DNA from: Algibacter mikhailovii
GTDB taxonomy: Bacteria; Bacteroidota; Bacteroidia; Flavobacteriales; Flavobacteriaceae
NCBI RefSeq assembly: GCF_014651495.1
Contig: NZ_BMWZ01000002.1
Location: 1 to 64,000, forward strand
Reading direction: 5' to 3'
Length of the DNA stretch: 64,000 nt
Shown: one piece after another, positions 7,787 through 17,900 of the stretch
How positions within the stretch are numbered: position 1 is the stretch's first letter
Layout of the letters: each line of letters opens with the position of its first letter
The notes under the pieces: model-generated
Database searches by the model: none
What the model was told of the DNA's origin: nothing
The model's input: only the letters and a program-made list of their open reading frames with translations
Translations under genes and position numbers: made by a program

Positions 7787-8299
7787 ATGAAAATTACTAT
7801 TTCTATATTGGCTATATTCTTTACGTTAAGTGCAACTAGTCAAAGTAAGAATCAGAACTATAAGCAGACTCCTTTTAAAAAGTGGAATAAGCTCCAATCA
7901 ATAGACTCGACAGGTCAATATATTAATTCGTATTTTAAGACTACTACTGCCTATGGAGAAAGCTATAACATGATTACCGACGAGAAAATAGAATGTGAGT
8001 TCGTACTCTTAATTGATGTCGATGAATTTCACGTAAGAGTCGCTCATAAAGGGATACCAGGCATGTTAACCTTTGATGATTTAGATATTACAGAAGTTAT
8101 ATTGTTGACTCCAGACCACAAGTCTCACAAATTGCCTGCCTACAGAGGTAAGTATGGTATTTTTTTTTATAATACTAAGCTATTCAAACATAAGACTGAA
8201 CTGCTTAAGCTCATGCAAAACGCGGGAAAGTATGGTATGACCTTCTATAGCAATGAATCCAAAGAGAGTACAAAGTATTTCTTAACCTTTAAAATATAA
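7787..8299 (+). CDS. Secreted protein, function unknown
   Basis: A 170-residue product with a typical signal peptide (MKITISILAIFFTLSATSQS, cleavage probably after A16 or S18). The mature part is basic and beta-looking (LLIDVDEFHVRVAH, YGIFFYNTKLF), with no cysteines and no recognised motif. It is close behind the duplicated lipoprotein gene on the same strand, so the two may share a transcript and act in the envelope. Confidence 0.55.
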   Translation: MKITISILAIFFTLSATSQSKNQNYKQTPFKKWNKLQSIDSTGQYINSYFKTTTAYGESYNMITDEKIECEFVLLIDVDEFHVRVAHKGIPGMLTFDDLDITEVILLTPDHKSHKLPAYRGKYGIFFYNTKLFKHKTELLKLMQNAGKYGMTFYSNESKESTKYFLTFKI

Positions 8300-8690
8300 T
8301 CATTTTGCTAAAATCACATGCAATATTAGCAGTTGCGAACCTTATTCCTTGTATCATACCATGCTCTCATCACAGGGTCTATGTTGTTCACTGTAATACA
8401 ATTTACAGGTATGTGTATAGAAGATAAGACTAGACCAGATAAAAAATTAGAGTAAATTTCATGAATAACCTATATGACTTTATATATGCTAAAGATTAAG
8501 AGCCAGGTTTATATTAAATTAGCATTCAATGTAAAATTGATGGCCTTTATATATATTATTTATAAATTGTTAATTGCTCGTTTTCAATGAATATCACAAA
8601 TTAAGTTTTAACAATACCTATTTGTTGGCAAAAAAACTTGTTCGGATTCTCATATTTTCACTTTAACCACTTATTAAACAGAGATTACAA
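8300..8690. other. Gene-free stretch
   Basis: 391 AT-rich bases with stops in all frames. No motif, hairpin with T-run, or remnant was recognised. It must contain the promoter of the following gene, but no clear TAnnTTTG box was found. Confidence 0.5.
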
Positions 8691-10001
8691 ATGATTCCTA
8701 ATTCAATAAATAAAACCACAACTAATACAATAATTAAGATAACTGCCATCGCTTTTTTTTTCCTTTGTTTTTCATGTAGGAAAAACTATAAGCGAGAAAG
8801 CAAACAAGATTACATGTGGGATTCATCAAATAATTATAAACCTCAACCTGTAAAATTAATACCTAAAGACAGTATTAATATAATTCTTAAAAATCAACGA
8901 AAAAACTTTCTTTTTCTTTCATTTTTCCCAGAAATGACAAATAACGAATTTTACTCTATTGCTGAGTTGGAATGCAAGAAAAACCCAAGATTTTTTAAAA
9001 AAGAAAAATATTATAAATTTTTCGACTCGCTAAGGGTAGTTACCTACCATTATAATATTAAAATTCAAAACGATAATTTTGATTTTATTGTCAACCCTCC
9101 TTCAAAATTTAGTATTAAATTAAGACATAAAAGGGAATACGAAGAATCAAAAGAGAGCTTAACAAAAAGGTATTATGATATACAAGAAAAAAGAATTAGA
9201 GAGGCTAAAGAGCGTATTGAGTCAGGGCCTTTGGCGGGACGGGGAAGACCTGTATCAATTAACGATATAGGTCTTATTGATATTGATAAAATAATTAATA
9301 TAGAGCATAAATATCATAGCTATTTTATAAATGAAAAGTTTAAAAAATTAGCTAACCTCTACTATGATAAATATGATGGCGTTAAATTTGATTACTCTAA
9401 ATACCATTCTAGTAAGAATTATTTGGAGAATAAAAAATTAAATAAACTAGCCACACTTTTTCCTGAAAAATTAAAAAACACTAAAAGTAACGTAGTATAC
9501 TATGAAAAGGAGGATCTAATAGAATATATTAAAGAGCAAATGTCAACCACTAAATGGCTAAGTCATCTTTATGACTCTACTAGTATTGATTATCAAAAAT
9601 ATCAAAATCGTGATAATATTCTTTCAGAAGAATTAACAAAAATTAAAACTAAGTTGTATAACAAAACATCCCGCACTACTATTATTGGTCTATCTAAAGA
9701 AGATTATGTAAAATCGTCGTATGAATTTTCAAATGGTAAAAAACTTATATTTTTAACAGGAAGTACGTATTTAAAAAAATCAATTGAGGGTTCTATAATT
9801 GAATCTTATACTTTTGATTTAGATTATTTTTTTTATGAAGGTTATGAAAAACTAATTTCTAAACGAAATAAACGTGAATTAAAAATTAAGAAAGAAAAGG
9901 ATTCCATTGAGCAAAAGAAAATAAGGGATTTAAAAAGGAAAAAGGAAAGAGAGGAAGCCTATCGTCTCGAACACAAGAAAGGGGTTCTAGAGGATATATA
10001 A
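8691..10001 (+). CDS. Large lysine-rich lipoprotein-like protein, function unknown
   Basis: This 436-residue product has an N-terminal hydrophobic segment ending FFFLCFSC. C29 may be a lipid attachment site, although the -3 residue is cysteine rather than leucine. The rest is very rich in K, E, Y and N. A short glycine/proline/arginine insert (SGPLAGRGRPVS, ~residue 178) breaks it. Residues ~385-436 are almost entirely charged (KNKRELKIKKEKDSIEQKK), predicted as a long helix or coiled coil. No domain recognised. It stands alone, with decayed genes after it. Confidence 0.5.
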   Translation: MIPNSINKTTTNTIIKITAIAFFFLCFSCRKNYKRESKQDYMWDSSNNYKPQPVKLIPKDSINIILKNQRKNFLFLSFFPEMTNNEFYSIAELECKKNPRFFKKEKYYKFFDSLRVVTYHYNIKIQNDNFDFIVNPPSKFSIKLRHKREYEESKESLTKRYYDIQEKRIREAKERIESGPLAGRGRPVSINDIGLIDIDKIINIEHKYHSYFINEKFKKLANLYYDKYDGVKFDYSKYHSSKNYLENKKLNKLATLFPEKLKNTKSNVVYYEKEDLIEYIKEQMSTTKWLSHLYDSTSIDYQKYQNRDNILSEELTKIKTKLYNKTSRTTIIGLSKEDYVKSSYEFSNGKKLIFLTGSTYLKKSIEGSIIESYTFDLDYFFYEGYEKLISKRNKRELKIKKEKDSIEQKKIRDLKRKKEREEAYRLEHKKGVLEDI

Positions 10002-10066
10002 ACTTAGAGAGATACTACCAATATTAATTAGGCAGTATCTCATCAAGATCTTTTGCAGTTGGTGGG

Positions 10067-10183
10067 TTAATCTCCAAAACCAGCCAAAGTCCAGCCTTGA
10101 GCACGTACAATCATCTCATTTGGATTAGCCTCAGCATACTCTTTAATAATTTTTAAGTACTCAGCTATTTGATGCAGCTTCAG
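10067..10183 (-). pseudogene. 3' remnant of an unidentified gene
   Basis: On the minus strand a frame opens right after a TAA (10184-10186), runs 38 codons and ends at TAA 10067-10069. It contains IAEYLKIIKEYAEANPNE and RAQGWTLAGFGD, which reads as real protein sequence (helix, then a compact C-terminus), but there is no start codon or upstream continuation. It overlaps the start of the plus-strand pseudogene below, which fits a rearrangement that joined two gene fragments. Confidence 0.4.
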
Positions 10184-10567
10184 TTAAAGAAGCACCATAT
10201 GCTAGCCACAAAGATGAAACGGAATGTTCATCCCATGAAATCCTGCACCCTAAACACCTTACTTAACTTCGGAAAACGTAAAGGATATACAGTTGAACAT
10301 ATTCTCAAAAAAGATTCTACTTATTTAAGTTGGTCTATCTGGAATTTATAACATTTTTATATTTCTAGAGAAGTTATTGCAGAAATAAAGTCCTTGTTTG
10401 AAAACTTCATACTTTCTATCGATGTAATAGAAGCTTTAGAAATAAAATATGAGAATAATTTGGATAGCCAAGAGTCTTATTACAAAAATTATAATAACAG
10501 TGGCTTATCAACGCATAGCTTTGGTTGGAGTTTCGGAATTTGCGGAGGAGACGAAAGTGATGACTAA
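10169..10567 (+). pseudogene. Decayed small gene with FGKxKG...YLxW domain, one in-frame stop
   Basis: Reading from about 10187, the frame gives FGKRKGYTVEHILKKD, then YLSWSIWNL, a TAA at 10349-10351, and continues in the same frame as HFYISREVIAEIKSLFENF ... ending GICGGDESDD at TAA 10565-10567. The FGK.KG...D..YL.W...N pattern resembles a small domain known from memory in many Bacteroidota hypothetical proteins and some exonuclease C-termini. The coding character continues past the stop without a frameshift, so a single nonsense change is the likely lesion. The 5' limit is uncertain. Confidence 0.55.
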
Positions 10568-10643
10568 AAAATGTCAGACCCTCAAAAATGCCCCTATCAA
10601 TAAAACGATCATGATTACTAATGACTTACACAAAATACTTAGA

Positions 10644-11114
10644 ATGACTCAATATCAATTTTTTAATAAAAGAAATAGGGTATCCTTCTTATTGCTAATG
10701 TGTTTTTGCGTTTTAGTTTCAATTCTAGCCTACGCATATTTTAATAAGTAAATAGGAAAACCTGATAATTTCCCTGAAAGATGGACGAATAATTCATATT
10801 TTCTGAAAATTAGTGAATATGAGGTGTGGTTTGACATCAATAAAAGTTGCGATGTTGTCTTTCCTATAGAATTTAAAGATTCTAAATAATTTGAATTAAT
10901 TTGGGATATAAATATAGATTGTATTTATGATATTGGAATTTTCGATGATTTCGGCATCAAAAACCTACCAAAACCAGGAAAACCATTTGCCAAATATTAC
11001 CTCAAAGGAGACACCTTATTTGTTGAATACTATTACCCTGAATGGACAGCTGTATTTTGGAAAGAAGGTCTCGAAGATCTTTTCACAACGGAATATAAAA
11101 TAATGCAATACTAA
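10644..11114 (+). pseudogene. Decayed gene for an N-terminally anchored protein, two in-frame stops
   Basis: ATG 10644 starts 35 residues with a hydrophobic helix (SFLLLMCFCVLVSILAYAYF), then TAA (10749-10751). The same frame goes on for 45 codons (DNFPERWTNNSYFLKISEYE ...), meets a second TAA (10887-10889), and continues 74 codons (FELIWDINIDCIYDIG ... TTEYKIMQY) to TAA 11112-11114. All three pieces read as plausible protein in one register, so two nonsense changes in a ~155-codon membrane-anchored protein gene is the best reading. Family not recognised. Confidence 0.55.
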
Positions 11115-11150
11115 CTATAACCTTAAAGACCTCAAGTGAATCTATGAATT

Positions 11151-12086
11151 TTACGAAATTTTTATATTTTTAACCTTTTCCCCAACCATACCCAAAGTAG
11201 CATTACTATTTGCCTCATGAGATTGCTTCTCGCCTCGCAATGAAGATACTGTTACCTGGTTATCCTTCAACACATATAATAACCACCCACTATTTTCACA
11301 AACCGTAGCCATATTACCAGAACGATTATCATTAATTGAAAAGAACGTATCTAAATCGTTTAAGTTCTCTATGAAAAAGGTTTTAGATATTAAAGTAGGA
11401 CTTACAGCATTTGTTTTCTGTTCCAACGATAGTATGATTATTTGGATATGCTTGTTCTTACTTTCATTTTCATTCCAAATATTATCTAACCCTCTAAAAT
11501 CCTCAAATGATTTAGAAAGTTTATCTAAAACTCCATCCCTCGTTTCTCCAATATTATTAAGTGAACCCTTATTAGTATTATCTAATAAAAAAATAAATGC
11601 CCCATTTTCTTTTTCACGCATTAATTTTAGAACATCTTTTGCAATGTCTTTAATAGGTGCATTTCCATGTTTAAACTCTATGTTTAAAATGCGTTCATAC
11701 TTACTCGCTTCATCCCTTTGGAAAACGCACATATCAATCAGTGCTGATATTGAATTAAGGCCTATGTGTTTTATTAAGTCGTCATAACTTTTACCAAACT
11801 TATGTTTTTGTGCTGTAGGCGTTTCAATAGAATAGTATAATTTATTATTACCTTCACTATGATATTCTTTAAATACATCGATAAATATCTGACGAAGTTC
11901 TTGTTCCGATCTTCTTATGTATTTAAGAAGTTCCTTTTCAGAAAGTTTTTCTATCTTTTCTTTTGATGGAAATTTATTCGGAAAAATAAGCTGTTCAGTG
12001 GCAGTACCACCTTTTCTCTCATAATCCATTAGAGATAATCGTTTTAAAACCTTTTCGCATATTTTAACTACATCTACTTTTTCCAT
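11151..12086 (-). CDS. Unknown protein encoded last in the type I restriction operon; candidate nuclease-like fold
   Basis: This 311-residue soluble protein starts 2 bases after the hsdS stop, so it is the fourth gene of the hsd transcript. The middle has an ID (SALIDMCVF), then ERILNIEFKHGN about 15 residues later, and a hydrophobic strand NGAFIFLLDN. An acidic residue followed by a hydrophobic strand and E-x-K recalls PD-(D/E)xK nucleases, but that is weak inference. The last ~35 residues (DNQVTVSSLRGEKQSHE ... LGMVGE ... IS) nearly repeat the C-terminus of HsdS, although the rest of the two proteins is unrelated. It could be a restriction-associated effector, a regulator or an unrelated passenger. 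Confidence 0.6.
   Translation of the reverse strand: MEKVDVVKICEKVLKRLSLMDYERKGGTATEQLIFPNKFPSKEKIEKLSEKELLKYIRRSEQELRQIFIDVFKEYHSEGNNKLYYSIETPTAQKHKFGKSYDDLIKHIGLNSISALIDMCVFQRDEASKYERILNIEFKHGNAPIKDIAKDVLKLMREKENGAFIFLLDNTNKGSLNNIGETRDGVLDKLSKSFEDFRGLDNIWNENESKNKHIQIIILSLEQKTNAVSPTLISKTFFIENLNDLDTFFSINDNRSGNMATVCENSGWLLYVLKDNQVTVSSLRGEKQSHEANSNATLGMVGEKVKNIKIS
11184..11262. repeat. Dispersed repeat copy 1, coding the tail of the 311-residue protein
   Basis: The segment contains ACCATACCCAA, TCATGAGATTGCTT, CCTCGCAATGA and GTTACCTG in the same order and spacing as at 12116-12193. The core (minus strand TCATTGCGAGG...AAGCAATCTCATGA) resembles a short repeat that I recall as dispersed in many bacterial genomes and often read as SLRGTKQSHE. 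Confidence 0.6.
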
Positions 12087-12088
12087 TT

Positions 12089-13318
12089 TTAACTTTTATA
12101 AATCTCTTTATCCTCCCCTACCATACCCAACTCACTTTTAGTATTTACTTCATGAGATTGCTTCGTACCTCGCAATGACGTAACAGTAACCTGCCCATTC
12201 ATTAACATAGGTAATAACCAATCTCTAAGTTCTGAGAGTTTTTGGTTTTGTTCCCTATTTGCAACTATTTTATCCAAATTAGATTTGAAAAAATCATTTG
12301 CTTTTAACTGAATTTTATTTGCGGCTTTTAAAACTTTTAAATCATTTACATCTTTAGCACTTAAATGAGCGACAGTAGTTCTTGATACATTTTTTTCTCT
12401 TGCTTTTATGTATGGTTCAATTGAATATCTTGCTTGTATTTCAGAAATAGAATCTTCATTTGACCTAATTCTTAGGCTCCTTTGGTTTAAATAACAATCT
12501 TCTTTATTCCAGTAATTAATATGAAAATTACCATCCATCCCTACTACAATATCTCCTTTATTTAACTTATACTTATCATCAACTTCTTGCGTTGAATAGT
12601 TTGAAATCGTACAATTTAAAATATCTCTTATTCTGATTACAGGAACTCCTTTTTCTACAGTATTAAATAATTTAGTACTAAATGGAAAACCATACTGCAA
12701 ATCCATTTCTTCAGTTAAAAATTTAACCTCCCACCCCTCAGGAATCTCACGTTTCAACTCGTCATTATAAACCATTTTACCACCAGACGATTTATAAGGT
12801 TTACCATTAGCATCTGGAAAATCGAACTGTACAAACCAATAATCGTAAAGCGTTTTTGCCATCGCTTCTAACTCTTGGTTTATTTTGTTGTTCACTTCTA
12901 TTTTGGCGTCTAAATCAGAAAGAACTTTGGCTATTTTTTTTTGGGTTGAAAGATCAGGTAACTTTATAGGAATATCATAATATGCGCCAAATGTCATACT
13001 TGGCACTCCTGTTCCAGAATTTAGATGATTTAAATCTAATAAAGTTAAATAACGATATAAATAATAAGCCTCTGCTTTACTCTTATCAATTATAGAATAA
13101 TATATAGTATCAACTGTCCAAAAAGATTCATTAACATATTGAATGTTACTTAGAGTCCCTTTTCTAGGTAACAAAATACTTTCCCCTTGGTAAAGTGATT
13201 CATCTACATATCTCATTAATCCTCCACTACCATAAACAGGTATTTCGCCTTCTGACAAATGTTTGTAATCTCTACCATTCTTTATTTCAAGTAAGTCTTT
13301 TAGCTTATATTCAGTCAT
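12089..13318 (-). CDS. hsdS: Type I restriction-modification specificity subunit HsdS
   Basis: This 409-residue protein selects the recognition sequence of the HsdRMS complex. It has the usual two half-repeats. Each has a target recognition region (residues ~1-125, starting YKLKDLLEIKNGRDY, and ~195-330, starting REIPEGWEVKFL) followed by a long helical spacer (LSTQKKIAKVLSDLDAKIEV at ~125-165; helices ending LSELRDWLLPMLMNGQV at ~375). The start codon overlaps the end of hsdM by 8 bases, showing translational coupling. The final ~35 residues after NGQ (VTVTSLRGTKQSHE ... LGMVGE) go beyond the usual end of HsdS and match the tail of the next protein. No frameshift or truncation is seen in either recognition region. 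Confidence 0.9.
   Translation of the reverse strand: MTEYKLKDLLEIKNGRDYKHLSEGEIPVYGSGGLMRYVDESLYQGESILLPRKGTLSNIQYVNESFWTVDTIYYSIIDKSKAEAYYLYRYLTLLDLNHLNSGTGVPSMTFGAYYDIPIKLPDLSTQKKIAKVLSDLDAKIEVNNKINQELEAMAKTLYDYWFVQFDFPDANGKPYKSSGGKMVYNDELKREIPEGWEVKFLTEEMDLQYGFPFSTKLFNTVEKGVPVIRIRDILNCTISNYSTQEVDDKYKLNKGDIVVGMDGNFHINYWNKEDCYLNQRSLRIRSNEDSISEIQARYSIEPYIKAREKNVSRTTVAHLSAKDVNDLKVLKAANKIQLKANDFFKSNLDKIVANREQNQKLSELRDWLLPMLMNGQVTVTSLRGTKQSHEVNTKSELGMVGEDKEIYKS
12116..12193. repeat. Dispersed repeat copy 2, coding the tail of HsdS
   Basis: Second copy of the ~78-base repeat (see 11184-11262), with TCATGAGATTGCTTCGTACC then TCGCAATGACG at its centre. It encodes the extra C-terminal tail of HsdS in frame. 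Confidence 0.6.
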
Positions 13319-14936
13319 ATTTCAAACTCTTCAAATTTTCTTGAACCTCATTTTCTAAAGCTTTAGATTCGGCAAATAAGCTTCCCAAATTACTTTCAAA
13401 CCCCTTCATTTTACCAATAAATTCTTCTGACGTAATATCAACATATTCAATTTTAACTTCAAAATATTGTCCTGCACTAAGGCTATAGTTTTTTGCTTTT
13501 ATATCGTCGTAACTCACCACAACAGATAAATCGTCTTTGGCTTCTTTGGCATTAAACACATTTATAATTTCTTGTTCTTCTTCAGGAATTAAAACTGTCT
13601 TTTGGTTTTTACCTTCTTTTACCTTGGTTCCTAAATTAGAGGCATCTACCAACACCACATCTTTGGTATTGGTTTTGTCTAAAAATAGAATACTCACGTT
13701 GGTTCCTGTAGTAGCAAAAATATTAGAGGGCATAGATACTACACCTGCTAGCATTTTACTTTCTACTAGTTTTTGTCTAATTTTTTTATCAATACCAGAT
13801 TGTGCGGTTATAAAACCTGTGGGTACTACAATAGCAGCTTTACCTTTTGGGGTTAAACTGTGCATTATATGCTGTATAAACAGCAGGTAAATAGCCATGG
13901 ATTCTTTCTTTTTTGACGGCACTTTTGGTATGCCTGCAAAAAAACGTTCCTTATTGGCTTTACTATCTAAATCTTCACTGTAATCGCTAAAATCTAACTT
14001 AAATGGTGGATTGGATACTATATAATCAAACTGTTCTAATTGCCCATTCTCTTGTTTGTGATATGGACTTAAAATGGTATTGCCTTGGATAATATTTGGT
14101 ATAGAATGCACCAGATTGTTTAAAACAAGATTTAATCGTAATAAGGCCGACGATTTTTGAGAAATATCCTGTGAGTAGATCGTACACTTATCTTCGCCTA
14201 TGGCATGTGCCAGGTTCATTAATAAGGTCCCAGATCCTGCACTTGGGTCATAACAGGTTACGTTGTTTACATTGTCTCCAGTTACTAAACAGGCTGCCAT
14301 AATTTTAGCAACAGCGTGTGGTGTAAAATACTCGGCGTATTTTCCGCCAGAATTGGTATTATAATCTTTTATTAAATACTCGAAAATAGTCGCGAAAAAA
14401 TCGAATTTCTGCGTGAAAATATGTTCAAAACTAAAACCAACTAATTTATTAACTAAGGCTTTGCAAAAGTCATCTTTTTTATCGGTTACATACTTACTTA
14501 GATTTTCAAACAATACTACTTTTTCTCCGCCTTGCGTGAGTACCGAGAAAATATCGATATTATCTTTGGCAACGCTCACTAAGGTTTCATCAAAAATATC
14601 TGCAAATTGATCCTTGTTTTGTCGCTCAAATAAACGCGACAATAAGTTTTTAGGTGCAATACGCGCTGTGTTTTCGCTTATTTGCATGGTTAGCATTTCT
14701 AAATCATCATCAGAAAAGGTTTTAAGCGCGTCATCAAAATTTTCAGCATTTGCCAAATCGGGTTCTAACTGTTTCAATTCGTAAACATATTTATCGTTTA
14801 AGAATTTATATAGAAATACTTGGGTGATTATTTTAAATTCGTTTCCGTCATTCCCTAACCCGTAGTTGGCACACACGCTTTTTAGGTCATCTATAAGTGC
14901 TTTGGTTTGGGTTTCAAATTGTGCTGTACTTGTCAT
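13311..14936 (-). CDS. hsdM: Type I restriction-modification DNA methyltransferase subunit HsdM
   Basis: A 541-residue N6-adenine methyltransferase. The N-terminal helical domain is followed by the SAM-binding motif DPSAGSGTLL (residues 230-239) and the catalytic motif NPPF (309-312). FTPHAVAKIM (205-213) is the usual HsdM segment before motif I. Residues ~490-541 form the helical C-terminus that contacts HsdS. Length is normal for the family. The gene begins 9 bases after the hsdR stop and overlaps hsdS by 8 bases. It acts with HsdS to modify host DNA and, together with HsdR, to restrict unmodified DNA. Confidence 0.93.
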   Translation of the reverse strand: MTSTAQFETQTKALIDDLKSVCANYGLGNDGNEFKIITQVFLYKFLNDKYVYELKQLEPDLANAENFDDALKTFSDDDLEMLTMQISENTARIAPKNLLSRLFERQNKDQFADIFDETLVSVAKDNIDIFSVLTQGGEKVVLFENLSKYVTDKKDDFCKALVNKLVGFSFEHIFTQKFDFFATIFEYLIKDYNTNSGGKYAEYFTPHAVAKIMAACLVTGDNVNNVTCYDPSAGSGTLLMNLAHAIGEDKCTIYSQDISQKSSALLRLNLVLNNLVHSIPNIIQGNTILSPYHKQENGQLEQFDYIVSNPPFKLDFSDYSEDLDSKANKERFFAGIPKVPSKKKESMAIYLLFIQHIMHSLTPKGKAAIVVPTGFITAQSGIDKKIRQKLVESKMLAGVVSMPSNIFATTGTNVSILFLDKTNTKDVVLVDASNLGTKVKEGKNQKTVLIPEEEQEIINVFNAKEAKDDLSVVVSYDDIKAKNYSLSAGQYFEVKIEYVDITSEEFIGKMKGFESNLGSLFAESKALENEVQENLKSLKYD

Positions 14937-14945
14937 TGTTTTATT

Positions 14946-17900
14946 TTAGGCAACGTTACCGTTGTATTCGTTCATGTATTCTTTTACTATAAGACTATTA
15001 ATACGCCTTACATCTGTTGTATTAATATCAATTCTTTGTTCTTTTTTAAATTGGTTTACTACTAAGCGCATCATCATTTTTTCTACATAACTCTCATTTT
15101 CTAACAACTTAGCGTTTTGTAATATCTCTTTATCTACTGCTGTTTTTAATCCTTTTAAGGCTTCAAATAGTTTGCGCTCGCTATCGGTTAATGGGTCTTT
15201 TTCCATTAAGCGTTTATGAATACGGGCATATTTAGCATCATAATCGTATTTGGCTTTCAGTAATTGGTTTTCGCGTTCTACTTTTTTAGCTTCATCATAT
15301 ATAGCGTTTAACGCCTTTATGTTAGCTTCCATTTCTTCTTTAGTGACTTCACTTAAATTTTTCTTCTTAAACAAACGCTCTAATTCCTCACGTAAAGAGA
15401 TAAAAACCGGGTCTTTCTGGTCGAAGTTTCCTGCTAACATTTCTCTTGTTTTACCTAAGGTATTTTTAAGCTCATCTGCCAAGATCATTTCTTCTTCTTT
15501 TACTTTGGTAAAAGCAAAAATGACATCTTCTAAAGCGGTATTTAAAATATTCTCGGTATCTACATTGTTTTCTAAGGCAATTCTTGTGTTTATTAAGCCT
15601 AATCTATCGTTAGTTAATCGTGCTAAAACAGATAGTTTTTTAAAGTCCAATTTTTCGAGCAATTCAAAATTACCAGACAAACGAATGAGATTATACAACT
15701 CTTTAGAATTGTTTAAAGCTTTCGCTATTTGACGAATTTCGGAACGCTCATTAATTTCAGAAATTTGCTCCCCAAAAACAGTGGCGTTAGCAGTATTGTA
15801 TTTAAACAACACATCCTTAATTTCTTCAATCTCTTCCTTTATCTCTTCGGGCTTTTTAAACAGATTGGAATAGTGTTGCATCTCATCACCTAACTCGCTT
15901 TGTAGCTCTTTGAAGTAATCTTGATTGGTCTTATCAAACTCTTTCTGTATATCTGCAAAATCTACAACATAACCGTACTTATGCGTTTTGTAGGTTCTAT
16001 TAACACGTGTGAGTGTTTGTAATAAATTATGTGATTTTATCTTTCTGCCTATGTATAATTTCTTTAAGCGTTTGGCATCAAAACCAGTTAATAGCATATT
16101 GTAAACAAATAGAAAATCAAGTTTTCCCACTTTAAAGTCAGAAACCCAATCTCTACGATCCTGTTTCGTACCAATATCATGTAAAATAACCTGAGCTTTA
16201 TTTACTTTACTTTCTTCCTTTTGCTTCTTCCCATAACTAGCAGGTTCTTCAGCTGCCCGATTATACGACGAATCCGACTTGCCTGTATATTTAGTATTGA
16301 AAATCTCCTGCATCATTTTAGCTTGATCAGAAGAATCACAAACCACCATTCCACCTATACTATTATCGTTCATAGAGATTCTAGCTTGTTCCATATCTTT
16401 TACAATATAGTCTAGCATAGGCTCAACAAATCGATGGTCTGCATAGAGTTTCTTCTTATCAATATTACCTTGTAATACTTTAATATTTTCAAGAGCTTCT
16501 TGTAATACAAGCTTATAATTGGTTTCTATTTCTTCACGTATTAATCGTAAAGTATAACCATCTTTTATAGACAGATTGTAGTAATATTTATGAATATAAT
16601 CGCCAAATAAGGTTTTAGAGTTATATTCTGATCCTAACAATGGTGTTCCTGTTAATCCTATTTTTATGGCATGCTTATCGGCCAATTCCAAATTTGCTAA
16701 AAAGCTTCCTTTAGGATTATAACTTCGATGTACCTCGTCTAAAAAGAACACCCGTTGAACACTTAAATTGTAATCGTTGTTTTTTATAACATCTGGATCG
16801 TCCTTAAACTTCTGAATATTGACAACTGTAATTTCCGCCTTACCAGAACTATTATGTATTACATGGGTTGATTTTATATCCTTACTAAATGCTTCTTTAG
16901 AATCCACTTTGTGCACCACTAAACCACGTGCCGTAAATTCTCTTGCAGCCTGTGTTAGTAAATCTAGGCGATCTACAATAAAGTAGAATTTTGGAATGAT
17001 ATTATGCTTCTGAAAATAGTGCGTGAGATGTTTTACATTAAAATATGCTAAAGCCGTTTTACCAGATCCTTGTGTGTGCCAAATAATACCTTTTTTAATC
17101 CCGTTATCCAACTTGTTTTCTATGGCTTTAGTCGCAAATAATTGTGGGTAACGCATGACATGTTTCTCTAACCCATGTTCTTCTTCTACATAAGCAAAAG
17201 CATAACGCAATATGAATTTTAAACGCTCTCGCTGAAATAAAGAGCTCGAAACACTGTTGGTTGCCGTAATAGGACTTTTATTAGATTGGTATTCCTTGTT
17301 ATTTTTTATACTTAATAGATTGGTGTCCTTCAAAACCAAGATTTCATCTTCTGCTGAAAGGGGTTTTAAAATTTTTGAAAGATCAAAAGTTTCTTCTTCC
17401 CTGAAATAATTAAAAATTGGCTTTTTATAATTTGTTGTACTATAAAAAGCACCTTCCAACATTTGAGTATCTTCTTCACTATAAGCCATGTTGTTAGAAA
17501 ACATCATAAGCTGCGTTATATTGATGAACTTGCGAAATTTCTTGTTTTGGAATCGCCTTTGCATACGCTTGTGTTCATCTTGAACCCCATTACGATTGTT
17601 TGGCTTTTTTACCTCGATAAAAACTAAAGGCATACCGTTAATTAACAGTATTATATCAGGCCTGAAAGTTTCATCATCCTTTTTATACGGCAACTCCGTA
17701 ACCACATGAAATACATTATTATTAAAATTATCAAAGTCGATAAGTTTAACACCAGATTGATCAATTAATTTATGATAAAAGGCGCGTCCTAAATCCTCGT
17801 TCTCTAATGAAATAGAAACATCATCATAAACGTTTTGAATTTCCTTTTCAGACAAGGAGGAGTTTAATTTTTCAATCTGCTTTCTAAATATTGAGGTGAA

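Noticed and set aside
10169-11114. Functional recoding of TAA in the decayed genes
   Set aside because: No readthrough signal was seen and other genes here use TAA as a normal stop; decay is simpler.
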